A stretch of 45,829 bases of DNA from Muribaculum sp. (GTDB lineage: Bacteria > Bacillota > Clostridia > Lachnospirales > Lachnospiraceae). Shown here piece after piece: positions 17,919 through 27,058 of the stretch (positions within the stretch are counted from its first letter, which is position 1; each line of letters starts with the position of its first letter). The translations under genes and the position numbers were made by a program. The stretch covers positions 1 to 45,829 of the forward strand of contig JAMPGV010000015.1 of NCBI GenBank assembly GCA_023663735.1, written 5' to 3'. The notes beneath the pieces were generated by a model. It saw nothing but the letters and a program-made list of their open reading frames with translations, was not told the origin of the DNA and did no database searches.

Positions 17919-20900
17919 ATGGAAACTGTTGAATGTTTTTTGGTTCTGGGGCTGGAGCCTACGAAGGACGAGAGACTGATTAAAAACGCATACCGGGAAA
18001 AGCTGTCAGTGACCAATCCGGAGGATGATCCGGAGGGGTTTAAGCGTCTGCGCGCCGCCTACGAGGAGGCTTGTGCATTCGCAAAGCGTCAGGACGACGG
18101 CGGACAGGCGGAGGAGAAAGAGCGCGATACCTCGCCCTCGGGACTCTGGGTGGAGAAAGCCGCGGAGATTTATGCAGACATCAAAGACCGTCAGGATCTC
18201 TCCCGCTGGGAGGAGCTTTTTAAGGATGAGATTTTTCTGTCTCTGGAGGAAGAGGAGAACTGCAGGTGGAAGCTGCTGCGCTTTTTGATGGATCATTTCA
18301 GACTGCCCACCGCCGTCTGGAAAATTCTGGATCAGAAGATGCATCTTGTGGCGGATGCGGGCAGGCTCCGGGAATCTTTCCCTGCGGATTTCATCAACTA
18401 TGTGGTCAACCGCTGCGAGCGGGGAGAAGATATCGACTTTGAGCAGTTTGAGGGTGCGGACGACGCGGCCTACGATCTGTTTTTCCACTATTATGACAAC
18501 TGCTGGCAGGCGCTGCAGGAGCAGAAGAGCGAGGAGGCGGCTCGGATGCTCGAGGAGGCGGCCGGGCTTCACATTTATCATCCCGCCATGGAGGTCTGCC
18601 GGGGCAACCTGCTGTATCAGCAGGGCAAACACGAGGAGGCGGTCGCCTTCATGAAAGCCCTCCGGGAGAAGCATCCCGCGGATTCCATGGTCGGGTATAA
18701 CACGGCGGAAATCCTGTGGAAGGAGAATGACAGAGAGGCGGCCGTGGAGATCTATCTGGCGTTGAAGGAGGAGAGCGCCAAGCATTATATGGCTAATTTC
18801 CGCCTCACGGAATGGTATTATGACTGCGGAGAGTATGCGGAGGCCAAGAAGTGTGCGGAGTCCGTGCTTTCTTCGGGGGCGGACGACTCTTTTATGGAGA
18901 TGCTGACGAAGATTAACGCCGAGCTGGAACAGGATATGGAGCTTCGCTGGCGCAGGGAGAACGATTGGGAGTCGGCGCTGGAACTGTGCTGGTGTTATCT
19001 GCAGGACGGCAAGACCAGCAGGGGTCTTAGTCTGGCCACGGCCATTGAAAAGTATATCGCACCGGAGCGGGAGACGGAGTATCACGGCCTGCTGGCAAAG
19101 CTTTTGGTGGAGTCCGCCGAATATGAGGATGCGATTTACATGGCGGGCGTCTGGGAAGGAATGTTGGAGAAAAAGCTGCTGGGGGACGAGGAGGACGAGG
19201 AGCGGGAGAAAGATAAGGACAGGATCCGCCAGTCCCACATGATCCGGATGCAGTCGTATAAGATGCTGGGCTATAAGGAGAGGGAGTATTTCGAGAAGGC
19301 CGTCCGGGAAATCGAGACGGTGGAGACCGGAACGCCCAGAGACATCGGACTCTGGCTGGAAAAAGCGCAGATCTATATGGAGATGGAAGAGTACGAGAAG
19401 AGTCTGGAACTCACTTCCCGCATGATTGAGGAGTATCAGGTATACGCGGCGGCGGCGACGGCGATGGAGGTCTACCGCAGGAAATGGGACGCGGGCGGCG
19501 TGGTGCAGAACGCGCGCCTGTGCATCCAGTCTTTTCCCAATTATATCCGCGCGTATGAACATCTGGGCAGGGTCTATCTGGATCTGCAGGAGATCGACGC
19601 ACTGAAAGAGCTTCTGGCGGAGGCGGAGAAGAATCAGGTGGAGAGTCCCTATCTGGACTCTTACCGTTACCGGATGAAGAAGACGCCCCCGGAAGTGGAA
19701 GAGCTGAACAGACGTCTGGAAACTTTCCAGAAGGATTATAAGAACAAGCTGGACGAGGGAGAAACGGCCTATTATGAGACGGGGCTGCCCATTATCACGG
19801 AGTATCTCTATTGGTATCCCGGCGCTTATATGCTGCGCAGGCGGGCGTCTTTCCACGCCAGCGGCCAGCAGCTTGGAAAGGCGCTGGAGGATTATGAGAA
19901 AGCGCTTCAGGACGAACCGGCCAATCCCTATATTTACGACGCCATGAGCCGGATTTATGTGCTGCAGGGAGATTTTGAGCAGGCGCTGGTCAGCACCCGG
20001 AAGGCCATCCTCTACGGGGATCTGTCCTGGACGGCGGAGCTGTACCTGCATATGGCCAAGATCTATATGATGCTGGGCAATAACGAACAGGCGCTGTCTT
20101 GGTTCCGATATTACGACAAGACGGCGGGCAAGGACGGAGGCCATCTGTGCAATATGGCAAAATGTCTGGCAAGGCTTGGCAGAACGGACGAGGCCGCCGA
20201 GAAGATGGCGGATTACTACCGCAAGAGCGACGGCACGTTTTACGACGGCTATTACCGCAGTCTGACGGATCTCTACAATGCCGCGGGAGAGCGGGACAAA
20301 GCGCGGCAGGTATTGGAAACGTGGGCGGGGAAGCAGGGCCGGGAGCCGTCCAAACTGTACGGGCTTCTGCCCAAAAGCATCCGCAGGGGCAAAGTGGGCG
20401 CGGAGGAGGCCGAGTATTACAACCGGGCCGCATGGCAGGCGATGCTGGACGGGAACGGGAAGAAAGCCTTGGAGCTGCTTTCCAAGCAGATTCTGGCGGG
20501 CGAGCTGCAGGACGGCGTCCATTCCAAAGAGGGATTGGAGGACATGGTCTTCGCGGCCATTGTGTACGGCGACGAGAAGCTTGGGAGAAAGTATGCGGCC
20601 AAGCTGAGGACATGGATCAACCGGGAATCTTTCAGCCCGGTGGACGAAGACCACGACTGCCCGAAACTGAAACTCACGCGGGAGTTTCTGGCGGATTATT
20701 ACACGGCGTCCGATGAGAAGCTGCAGGAGCTGCTGGATCGGGAGAAGGACTGCGCCAGATGCCCGTTCTGCATGATGACGCTCTGTCAGGAGCTGGAGGG
20801 CATGAGAGTGCTTTTGCTGGTCAGACAGGGCCGGGAGGCGGAGGCGCGCGCGCGTCTTGCGCAGAATCTGGAAGTGCAGCCCTTTGACGAGTATATGCAG

Positions 20901-20948
20901 GTTTTGGATGTTGTCTTGGGACGGACACAGGGAGAAAAAAGAGTTTAA
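17919..20948 (+). CDS. Degenerate J-domain protein with TPR repeats
   Basis: A 1009-residue cytoplasmic protein. Residues 1-55 look like a J domain (ECFLVLGLEPTKDERLIKNAYREKL...FKRLRAAYEEA), but the HPD tripeptide that triggers Hsp70 ATPase is replaced by Asn33-Pro34-Glu35. The rest is a long helical solenoid of tetratricopeptide-type repeats, clearest at about 620-740 (ALEDYEKALQDEPANPYIYDAMSRIY; AKIYMMLGNNEQALSWFRYY). Twelve bases downstream begins an Hsp70 gene, so the two are surely co-expressed and probably form a chaperone pair in which the TPR part selects clients or partners. ATG 17919 follows AGGAGAGG. A long reading frame on the other strand is a composition artefact. Confidence 0.82.
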   Translation: METVECFLVLGLEPTKDERLIKNAYREKLSVTNPEDDPEGFKRLRAAYEEACAFAKRQDDGGQAEEKERDTSPSGLWVEKAAEIYADIKDRQDLSRWEELFKDEIFLSLEEEENCRWKLLRFLMDHFRLPTAVWKILDQKMHLVADAGRLRESFPADFINYVVNRCERGEDIDFEQFEGADDAAYDLFFHYYDNCWQALQEQKSEEAARMLEEAAGLHIYHPAMEVCRGNLLYQQGKHEEAVAFMKALREKHPADSMVGYNTAEILWKENDREAAVEIYLALKEESAKHYMANFRLTEWYYDCGEYAEAKKCAESVLSSGADDSFMEMLTKINAELEQDMELRWRRENDWESALELCWCYLQDGKTSRGLSLATAIEKYIAPERETEYHGLLAKLLVESAEYEDAIYMAGVWEGMLEKKLLGDEEDEEREKDKDRIRQSHMIRMQSYKMLGYKEREYFEKAVREIETVETGTPRDIGLWLEKAQIYMEMEEYEKSLELTSRMIEEYQVYAAAATAMEVYRRKWDAGGVVQNARLCIQSFPNYIRAYEHLGRVYLDLQEIDALKELLAEAEKNQVESPYLDSYRYRMKKTPPEVEELNRRLETFQKDYKNKLDEGETAYYETGLPIITEYLYWYPGAYMLRRRASFHASGQQLGKALEDYEKALQDEPANPYIYDAMSRIYVLQGDFEQALVSTRKAILYGDLSWTAELYLHMAKIYMMLGNNEQALSWFRYYDKTAGKDGGHLCNMAKCLARLGRTDEAAEKMADYYRKSDGTFYDGYYRSLTDLYNAAGERDKARQVLETWAGKQGREPSKLYGLLPKSIRRGKVGAEEAEYYNRAAWQAMLDGNGKKALELLSKQILAGELQDGVHSKEGLEDMVFAAIVYGDEKLGRKYAAKLRTWINRESFSPVDEDHDCPKLKLTREFLADYYTASDEKLQELLDREKDCARCPFCMMTLCQELEGMRVLLLVRQGREAEARARLAQNLEVQPFDEYMQVLDVVLGRTQGEKRV

Positions 20949-20960
20949 AGGAAGCAAAAC

Positions 20961-22646
20961 ATGATAGTAGGAATCGATTTGGGTACCACCAACAGTCTGG
21001 TGGCATATTTTACGGAGGACGGGCCGAAAATCATCCCGAACAGGCTGGGAAAGAATCTGACGCCCTCCGTGGTGAGCGTGGACGAGGAGGGGAACGTATA
21101 TGTGGGCGAGACCGCCAGAGAGCGCATGAGCCTCTATCCGGCATCCGTGGCACAGACCTTCAAGCGCAGCATGGGAACGGAGCGCACTTATAATCTGAGC
21201 GGCCGTTTGTTCAAGCCGGAGGAACTCTCCAGCATGGTGCTTCGCGCCCTAAAGGAGGATGCGGAAGCCTATCTGGGCGAGGAGGTGACGGAGGCGGTCA
21301 TCAGCGTTCCCGCCTATTTTGACGACAAGCGCAGAAAGGCCACCAAGCGCGCCGGGGAGCTGGCGGGCTTAAAGGTGGAGCGCATGATTTCCGAGCCGAC
21401 GGCTGCGGCGGTGGCATACGGCTTATATGACAAGAATCAGGATACCCGTTTTTTGGTCTTTGATCTGGGCGGCGGCACTTTTGACGTGTCCGTGCTGGAA
21501 CTGTATCACAATATTCTGGAAGTGAGAGCCGTGGCCGGAGACAATTATCTGGGCGGCGAAGACTTTACGCAGGAGATGGCGAAACTCTTTCTGCAGAAGA
21601 CGAAGCTGCAGATCTCCGATCTCTCCGAGAAGGAGCAGGTGCGCCTCTTGAAGGCGGCGGAGAAGGCAAAGCGCGCCATCAGCGACGAGTCTTGCGTCAC
21701 CATGAGTTTTCTCTACAGAGAGGAGTCCAAGGAGGCGGTGATTACCGCCAAGGAGTACGAGGAGGCCTGCGAGGAGCTGCTCATGAAAATCCGGGAGCCG
21801 GTGAAGAAAAGTCTGGCGGACGCGGGGTTGAAGCTCTCCGATATCGACGAGGTGCTTTTGATCGGCGGCGCTACCAGACTTTCCCTTGTGCGGGATTTCC
21901 TGATCCGGCTGTTCCGCAAGTTCCCGGACACGAAATTGAATCCGGACGAGACGGTGGCGCTGGGCGCGGCGGTGCAGGCGGCCATGAAAGAGCGGCGCGA
22001 GGAGGTCAAGGAGGTCATTCTGACCGATGTATGTTCCTTTACGCTGGGTACCGAGGTGGTGGTGGAGTATGACGAGGATAAGTTCGAAGACGGGCGGTTC
22101 TGCCCCATCATCGAGCGCAACACCGTGATCCCCGCAAGCCACACGGAGCGTCTCTACACCGCAAGGGACAATCAGTCCTGCGTGCGGGTGCGGGTGCTGC
22201 AGGGCGAGAGCCGGTTTGCCAGAAACAATCTGTTTCTGGGAGAACTCGAGATTGAGGTGCCAAAAGGCCCCAAGGGCAGCGAATCCGTGGACGTGACCTA
22301 CACCTACGACATCAATTCCCTCTTGGAGGTGGAAGTCCGGGTGGTCTCCACGGGAATCTCCAAGAAGATGATTATCAAAGGACAGGATAATCAGATGACG
22401 GAGGAGGAGATCAAGAAGCGCATGGAGGAGCTGGCCTATTTAAAGATTCAGCCCAGAGATTTCGAGGAAAACCGGCTGGTGCTGCTGCGGGCGGAGCGCA
22501 TGTACGAGGAGTCGCTGGGAGAGCGCAGACAGCGCCTTGACCGCTATATCACCGCATTCGAGGCGGCCTTAAAGAGAGGCGACCACGATGAGATCCGCGA
22601 TGCGCGGGAAGAATTAAACGACGTTCTGGAGGATGAGGACGACTAG
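20961..22646 (+). CDS. Hsp70-family chaperone (HscC-like)
   Basis: A 561-residue ATP-dependent chaperone shorter than DnaK (about 610-640), nearest in layout to HscC. ATPase domain: phosphate-1 GIDLGTTNS at 4-12, VFDLGGGTFDVSVL near 170 (phosphate-2), and GGATRLSLV (adenosine). The substrate-binding domain follows (FTLGTEVV...ARDNQSCVRVRVLQGES), with a short helical lid (YITAFEAALKRGDHDEIRDAREEL) ending in an acidic tail. The genome's main dnaK is expected elsewhere with grpE and dnaJ; here the only partner is the J-like/TPR gene upstream. The ribosome site AAGGAAG overlaps the stop region of that gene. Confidence 0.92.
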   Translation: MIVGIDLGTTNSLVAYFTEDGPKIIPNRLGKNLTPSVVSVDEEGNVYVGETARERMSLYPASVAQTFKRSMGTERTYNLSGRLFKPEELSSMVLRALKEDAEAYLGEEVTEAVISVPAYFDDKRRKATKRAGELAGLKVERMISEPTAAAVAYGLYDKNQDTRFLVFDLGGGTFDVSVLELYHNILEVRAVAGDNYLGGEDFTQEMAKLFLQKTKLQISDLSEKEQVRLLKAAEKAKRAISDESCVTMSFLYREESKEAVITAKEYEEACEELLMKIREPVKKSLADAGLKLSDIDEVLLIGGATRLSLVRDFLIRLFRKFPDTKLNPDETVALGAAVQAAMKERREEVKEVILTDVCSFTLGTEVVVEYDEDKFEDGRFCPIIERNTVIPASHTERLYTARDNQSCVRVRVLQGESRFARNNLFLGELEIEVPKGPKGSESVDVTYTYDINSLLEVEVRVVSTGISKKMIIKGQDNQMTEEEIKKRMEELAYLKIQPRDFEENRLVLLRAERMYEESLGERRQRLDRYITAFEAALKRGDHDEIRDAREELNDVLEDEDD

Positions 22647-22658
22647 GAGGAGAAACCA

Positions 22659-25334
22659 ATGCAAAAACGTGGTGTAAACGAACTGAGAAGAATGTATCTT
22701 GACTTTTTTGAGGGCAAGGAGCATTTGAAGATGAAGAGCTTTTCGCTGGTGCCGCACAACGACAACAGCCTGCTGATCATCAACTCCGGCATGGCGCCTT
22801 TGAAGCCCTATTTTACGGGGCAGGAGATTCCGCCCCGCCGCCGTGTGACCACCTGCCAGAAATGCGTCCGCACCGGCGACATCGAGAATGTGGGCAAGAC
22901 GGCAAGGCATCTGACTTTCTTTGAGATGCTGGGGAACTTTTCCTTCGGGGATTATTTCAAACATGAGGCCATCCGCTGGAGCTGGGAGTTTCTGACCGAG
23001 CATGTGGGCATGGATCCGGAGCGGCTTTATCCGTCCATTTACTGCGAGGACGACGAGGCTTTTGAGATCTGGACCAAAGAGATCGGCGTACCTGCGGAGA
23101 AGATCACCCGTTTTTACCGGGACGAGAACGGCGCATGTGACAATTTCTGGGAACACGGCGCTGGTCCCTGCGGTCCCTGTTCCGAGATTTACTATGACAG
23201 GGGCGTGCAGTACGGCTGTGGGAAACCTGACTGCAAGGTGGGCTGCGACTGCGACCGTTTTATGGAAGTGTGGAACAATGTGTTCACGCAGTTTGAGAGC
23301 GACGGCAAGGGTCATTACACGGAGCTTGTCCAGAAAAACATCGACACCGGCATGGGTCTGGAGAGGCTGGCGGTGGTGGTGCAGGACGTGGATTCCGTGT
23401 TTGACATCGACACGATGAAAGCCATCCGCGACCGCATCTGCGGGATTGCGGGAGTGAGCTATCAGGCAGATGAGGCGCAGGATGCGTCGATTCGGCAGAC
23501 GAATGTTTCCATTCGTCTTATTACGGATCATATCCGTTCCTCCACGTTTATGATCAGCGACGGCATCATGCCCTCCAACGAGGGCAGAGGCTATGTGCTG
23601 CGCCGCCTGATCCGCAGGGCTGCAAGACATGGGAGACTTCTGGGCATTCAGGGGAAATTCTTGGCGGATTTGAGCCGCACCGTCATCGACGAGTGCAAGG
23701 ACGGTTATCCGGAACTGGAGGAGAAGAAGGAGTTTATCCTGACGGTACTCACGCAGGAAGAGAATAAATTTGACAGAACCATCGATCAGGGCTTGAGCAT
23801 TCTGGCGGAGATGGAAGAGGAGATGGCGGCAGGCGGCGCAAAGGAGCTTTCCGGCGAGAATGCGTTCAAACTCTATGACACCTATGGATTTCCCATGGAT
23901 TTGACGGAGGAAATCCTCGGCGAGAAGGGCTTTTCCATCGATCACGCAGGATTTGCCCTGTGCATGGAAGAGCAGAAGACAAAGGCCAGAAAGGCCAGAA
24001 AGACCACGAATTACATGGGCGCGGACGTCACGGTGTACGAGTCCATTGACCCTGCCGTCACCACAGCCTTTGTGGGCTATGACAGGTTACGGCACAATTC
24101 TAAAATCACGGTACTCACCACAGAGACGGAGCTGGTGGAGGCGCTCACCGACGGGCAGGTGGGAACCGTCATCGTGGAGGAGACGCCTTTTTATGCCACC
24201 ATGGGCGGACAGAACGGCGACACCGGCGTGATTACCACCGCGGACGGCAGCTTTGAGGTGAAAGATACCGTAAAGCTCTTGGGCGGCAAGGTAGGGCATA
24301 TCGGCGTCGTGACCAAGGGGATGCTCAAGGTGGGCGATACGGTGACGCTTGCCGTGAACGAGACGCAGCGCGCCGACACCTGCAAGAACCATTCGGCCAC
24401 GCATCTGCTCCAGAAGGCGCTCCGGGAGGTGCTGGGCAGCCATGTGGAACAGAACGGCTCTTATGTGGATGGCGAGCGGCTGCGCTTCGACTTCAGCCAT
24501 TTTCAGGCAATGACCGCAGAGGAGCTGGAGAAGGTGGAGCGGCTTGTGAACGACAAGATTGCGGAGGCCATTCCGGTGGTCACCGACGTGATGAATATCG
24601 AGGACGCCAAGAAGACGGGAGCCATGCAGCTCTTTGGAGAAAAGTACGGCGAGACCGTGCGCGTGGTGCGCATGGGCGACTTTTCCATTGAGTTCTGCGG
24701 CGGTACGCATGTGGGCAACACGGCGTCCATAACCGCTTTCAAGATTCTCTCCGAGAACGGCGTTGCGGCGGGTGTGAGACGAATCGAAGCCTTGACCGGA
24801 AACGGCGTGGCTGCCTATTACCGCGGTCTGGAGCAGACCTTGGAGAATGCCGCAAAGGTGTTGAAGACCACGCCGAATGCCATCGTGGAGAAATGCGAGC
24901 ATGTCATGGCGGATCTGAAAGCGCTTGCCGCGGAGAACGAGTCCTTAAAGAGCAAGGCGGCCAAGGACGCGTTGGGCGACGTGATGGATCAGGTGGCGGA
25001 GGTGAAGGGCGTGAAGCTTCTTGCCGCCAGCGTGAACGGCGTGGACATGAACGGCTTAAGGGAGCTGGGAGATCAGTTGAAAGAAAAGCTGGGTGAGGGC
25101 GTTGTGGTACTCTTATCCGAGCAGGAGGGCAAGGTCAATCTGGTGGCCATGGCTACGGACGGCGCGGTGAAAGCCGGCGCTCATGCGGGCAATCTCATCA
25201 AGGGCATTGCCGCGCTGGTGGGCGGCGGAGGCGGCGGACGCCCCAACATGGCGCAGGCAGGAGGCAAGAATCCCGCCGGCATACCGGACGCCGTTGCGAA
25301 GGCGGCGGACGTGCTGGAAGGACAGCTTGCTTAA
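22659..25334 (+). CDS. alaS: Alanyl-tRNA synthetase
   Basis: Charges tRNA-Ala and edits mischarged Ser and Gly. The 891-residue protein has the class II catalytic core (FFEGKEHLKMKSFSLVP; NSGMAPLKPYF), the tRNA-recognition region, the editing domain with HSATH (HxxxH) and CGGTH (CxxxH) zinc motifs, and a C-Ala domain with the glycine-rich GGGGGGRPNMAQAGG. Length is normal. The ribosome site AGGAGGAG begins in the stop codon of the Hsp70 gene, so alaS is co-transcribed with the chaperone pair. A cysteine-rich insert (CGKPDCKVGCDCD) within the catalytic half is common in clostridial AlaRS. Confidence 0.96.
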   Translation: MQKRGVNELRRMYLDFFEGKEHLKMKSFSLVPHNDNSLLIINSGMAPLKPYFTGQEIPPRRRVTTCQKCVRTGDIENVGKTARHLTFFEMLGNFSFGDYFKHEAIRWSWEFLTEHVGMDPERLYPSIYCEDDEAFEIWTKEIGVPAEKITRFYRDENGACDNFWEHGAGPCGPCSEIYYDRGVQYGCGKPDCKVGCDCDRFMEVWNNVFTQFESDGKGHYTELVQKNIDTGMGLERLAVVVQDVDSVFDIDTMKAIRDRICGIAGVSYQADEAQDASIRQTNVSIRLITDHIRSSTFMISDGIMPSNEGRGYVLRRLIRRAARHGRLLGIQGKFLADLSRTVIDECKDGYPELEEKKEFILTVLTQEENKFDRTIDQGLSILAEMEEEMAAGGAKELSGENAFKLYDTYGFPMDLTEEILGEKGFSIDHAGFALCMEEQKTKARKARKTTNYMGADVTVYESIDPAVTTAFVGYDRLRHNSKITVLTTETELVEALTDGQVGTVIVEETPFYATMGGQNGDTGVITTADGSFEVKDTVKLLGGKVGHIGVVTKGMLKVGDTVTLAVNETQRADTCKNHSATHLLQKALREVLGSHVEQNGSYVDGERLRFDFSHFQAMTAEELEKVERLVNDKIAEAIPVVTDVMNIEDAKKTGAMQLFGEKYGETVRVVRMGDFSIEFCGGTHVGNTASITAFKILSENGVAAGVRRIEALTGNGVAAYYRGLEQTLENAAKVLKTTPNAIVEKCEHVMADLKALAAENESLKSKAAKDALGDVMDQVAEVKGVKLLAASVNGVDMNGLRELGDQLKEKLGEGVVVLLSEQEGKVNLVAMATDGAVKAGAHAGNLIKGIAALVGGGGGGRPNMAQAGGKNPAGIPDAVAKAADVLEGQLA

Positions 25335-25358
25335 CTGTACCGGGAGGTAGCGGAATTC

Positions 25359-26918
25359 ATGGGAGAAGACAAGCGTTCTTTTTGGATATATGGTTTTATG
25401 AACTTCTGCTGCATTGCGGCGCTTGCTGTGGTGATCCTGCCGCTGCTTCTGGTAGCACGGTATAATGTCCCGTCGGCGGACGACTGGAGTTATGGCAGGG
25501 AGACGTTTGGGGCGCTGCAGAGCGGCGCGGGGTTTCCCACGGTGATCAGGCTGGCATTTGAGACCATGGCGGAGTATTACCAGAACTGGGAAGGGCGGTT
25601 CATGAACGCTTTTTTCGCCTCTTTGCAGCCGGGGATCTGGGGAGAGCGGTATTATGGGATCGTGGCATGGCTGATGCTGGGAGGCTTGATCTGCGGGGAG
25701 TTGGTTCTCTTTTGGATCCTTCTGGGCGGAGGCCGTAGGGAGAACCGTATGCTGTGGCTTCCGGTGGCGGTTCCTACGCTCATTTTGCAGATTTTATATA
25801 CGCCCAGCGTGGTGGAAAGTTTTTATTGGTATACCGGCGCGGTCAATTATACGTTTGTCTTCGGGCTGTCCATGATTTTGGCCGCGCTGTTTTTAAAATT
25901 GGGGCTGGGAACGCTGCGGGGGTGGCGGTTCGGACTGGCGGCTGCTGCGGCGTCCCTATTGTCCGTCATCGTGGGCGGCGACAATTTTTCTACCAGTCTG
26001 TCGGTCTTTTTATTTATGGCGGCCTGTGAGCTTCTGATACCGGTTTTCTGCGGCGGCGCGTCTTCCGGGCGGCCGTCCTACGACAGAGAGCTGTTTTGGC
26101 GCATATTGGGGAGAACGTGGTATCTGGTTCTGCTGGAGGGCGGAAGCCTTCTTGCCTGTGTGTTGGCGCCGGGCAACGCGTCCCGTCTGGCGGGCAACTT
26201 TGGCGGCGGCGCGGCGGGCAGCTTTGCGGGAACGGTCGGCGGGGCGCTTTGGCGTTCGTTCACCAATCTGTATTCTTGGACAAACGGGAAAGTGTTCTTG
26301 ATGATTCTGTTGATTCTGCCCTTTGTGTGGAAGGCGGCTGGGAATCTGAACCACACGTTCCGGTATCCGGGACTCTTTACTCTCGTCACTTTTGCCCTTT
26401 ACGCATCTCAGATCGCGCCCACCATGTATGTGGACGGAACCACGGGAGGCGGCAGAATGGCAGCGATTTTGTATTATTCCTGCCACGTGTGGATCGTGTG
26501 CAACGTATGCTACTGGACGGGCTGGCTGCGGCGGAGGAGAGAGCGGGGCGCTCTCTTTGGGGAGAAGTTTTGGCAGGCGGCTGCCGTTTTGGTGCGGCGG
26601 TTCCTGCTTCTCTACTGCGCTGCGGCGGGGGCGCTGCTGGCGGCTCTCATCTATACGCAGGATTTGAAGAGCCTTTCCAGCTATAAGGCATACCGTGACT
26701 GGCGGCAGGGCTGGGCCAAACAGTATGCCGCAGAGTGGGAGGAGCGGCTGGCGGTGCTGCATGACGAGACGGTAACGGAAGTGGAGTTTGCGCCGCTGAC
26801 GGTTTACCCGGAGACGATTCTGTATACGGATCTGCAGGACGAGGAAGGCTATACATGGGTGAACAGCGCCTGTGCAAAATATTACGGCAAGACATCCGTC
26901 CGCGTCGTGAGAGAGTAA
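25359..26918 (+). CDS. DUF6056-like polytopic membrane protein
   Basis: A 519-residue protein with about ten to eleven transmembrane helices. After the first helix it has the signature VPSADDWSYG and, about 45 residues later, YYQNWEGRFMNAF; an acidic pair in the first outside loop followed by a W-x-GRF motif is shared by DUF6056 proteins and recalls GT-C glycosyltransferases that use lipid-linked sugars. A role in transferring sugars to cell-wall polymers is therefore possible, but not proved. The last 110 residues are a soluble tail. GGGAGG precedes the ATG by twelve bases. It follows alaS by 24 bases. Confidence 0.7.
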   Translation: MGEDKRSFWIYGFMNFCCIAALAVVILPLLLVARYNVPSADDWSYGRETFGALQSGAGFPTVIRLAFETMAEYYQNWEGRFMNAFFASLQPGIWGERYYGIVAWLMLGGLICGELVLFWILLGGGRRENRMLWLPVAVPTLILQILYTPSVVESFYWYTGAVNYTFVFGLSMILAALFLKLGLGTLRGWRFGLAAAAASLLSVIVGGDNFSTSLSVFLFMAACELLIPVFCGGASSGRPSYDRELFWRILGRTWYLVLLEGGSLLACVLAPGNASRLAGNFGGGAAGSFAGTVGGALWRSFTNLYSWTNGKVFLMILLILPFVWKAAGNLNHTFRYPGLFTLVTFALYASQIAPTMYVDGTTGGGRMAAILYYSCHVWIVCNVCYWTGWLRRRRERGALFGEKFWQAAAVLVRRFLLLYCAAAGALLAALIYTQDLKSLSSYKAYRDWRQGWAKQYAAEWEERLAVLHDETVTEVEFAPLTVYPETILYTDLQDEEGYTWVNSACAKYYGKTSVRVVRE

Positions 26919-27058
26919 ACGCGAAGGAATGCATCCACCGCAACGAAGCGGCGTTGTGCGCCGACGGCTGCCCGGAGTCTGCTTATGGAGGATACAGTCT
27001 GCGCAATTCGGATACCCCAAATGTAGTTTTGCAAATCAAAACAGAAGAAGCGGCCAAG

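Noticed and set aside
18006-20957. A 983-codon open frame on the minus strand across the J-like/TPR gene
   Set aside because: It is a mirror of a GC-rich coding gene in a fixed codon phase. It has no domain, no ribosome site, low-complexity Leu/Arg/His composition, and the plus-strand frame has clear J-like and TPR features.
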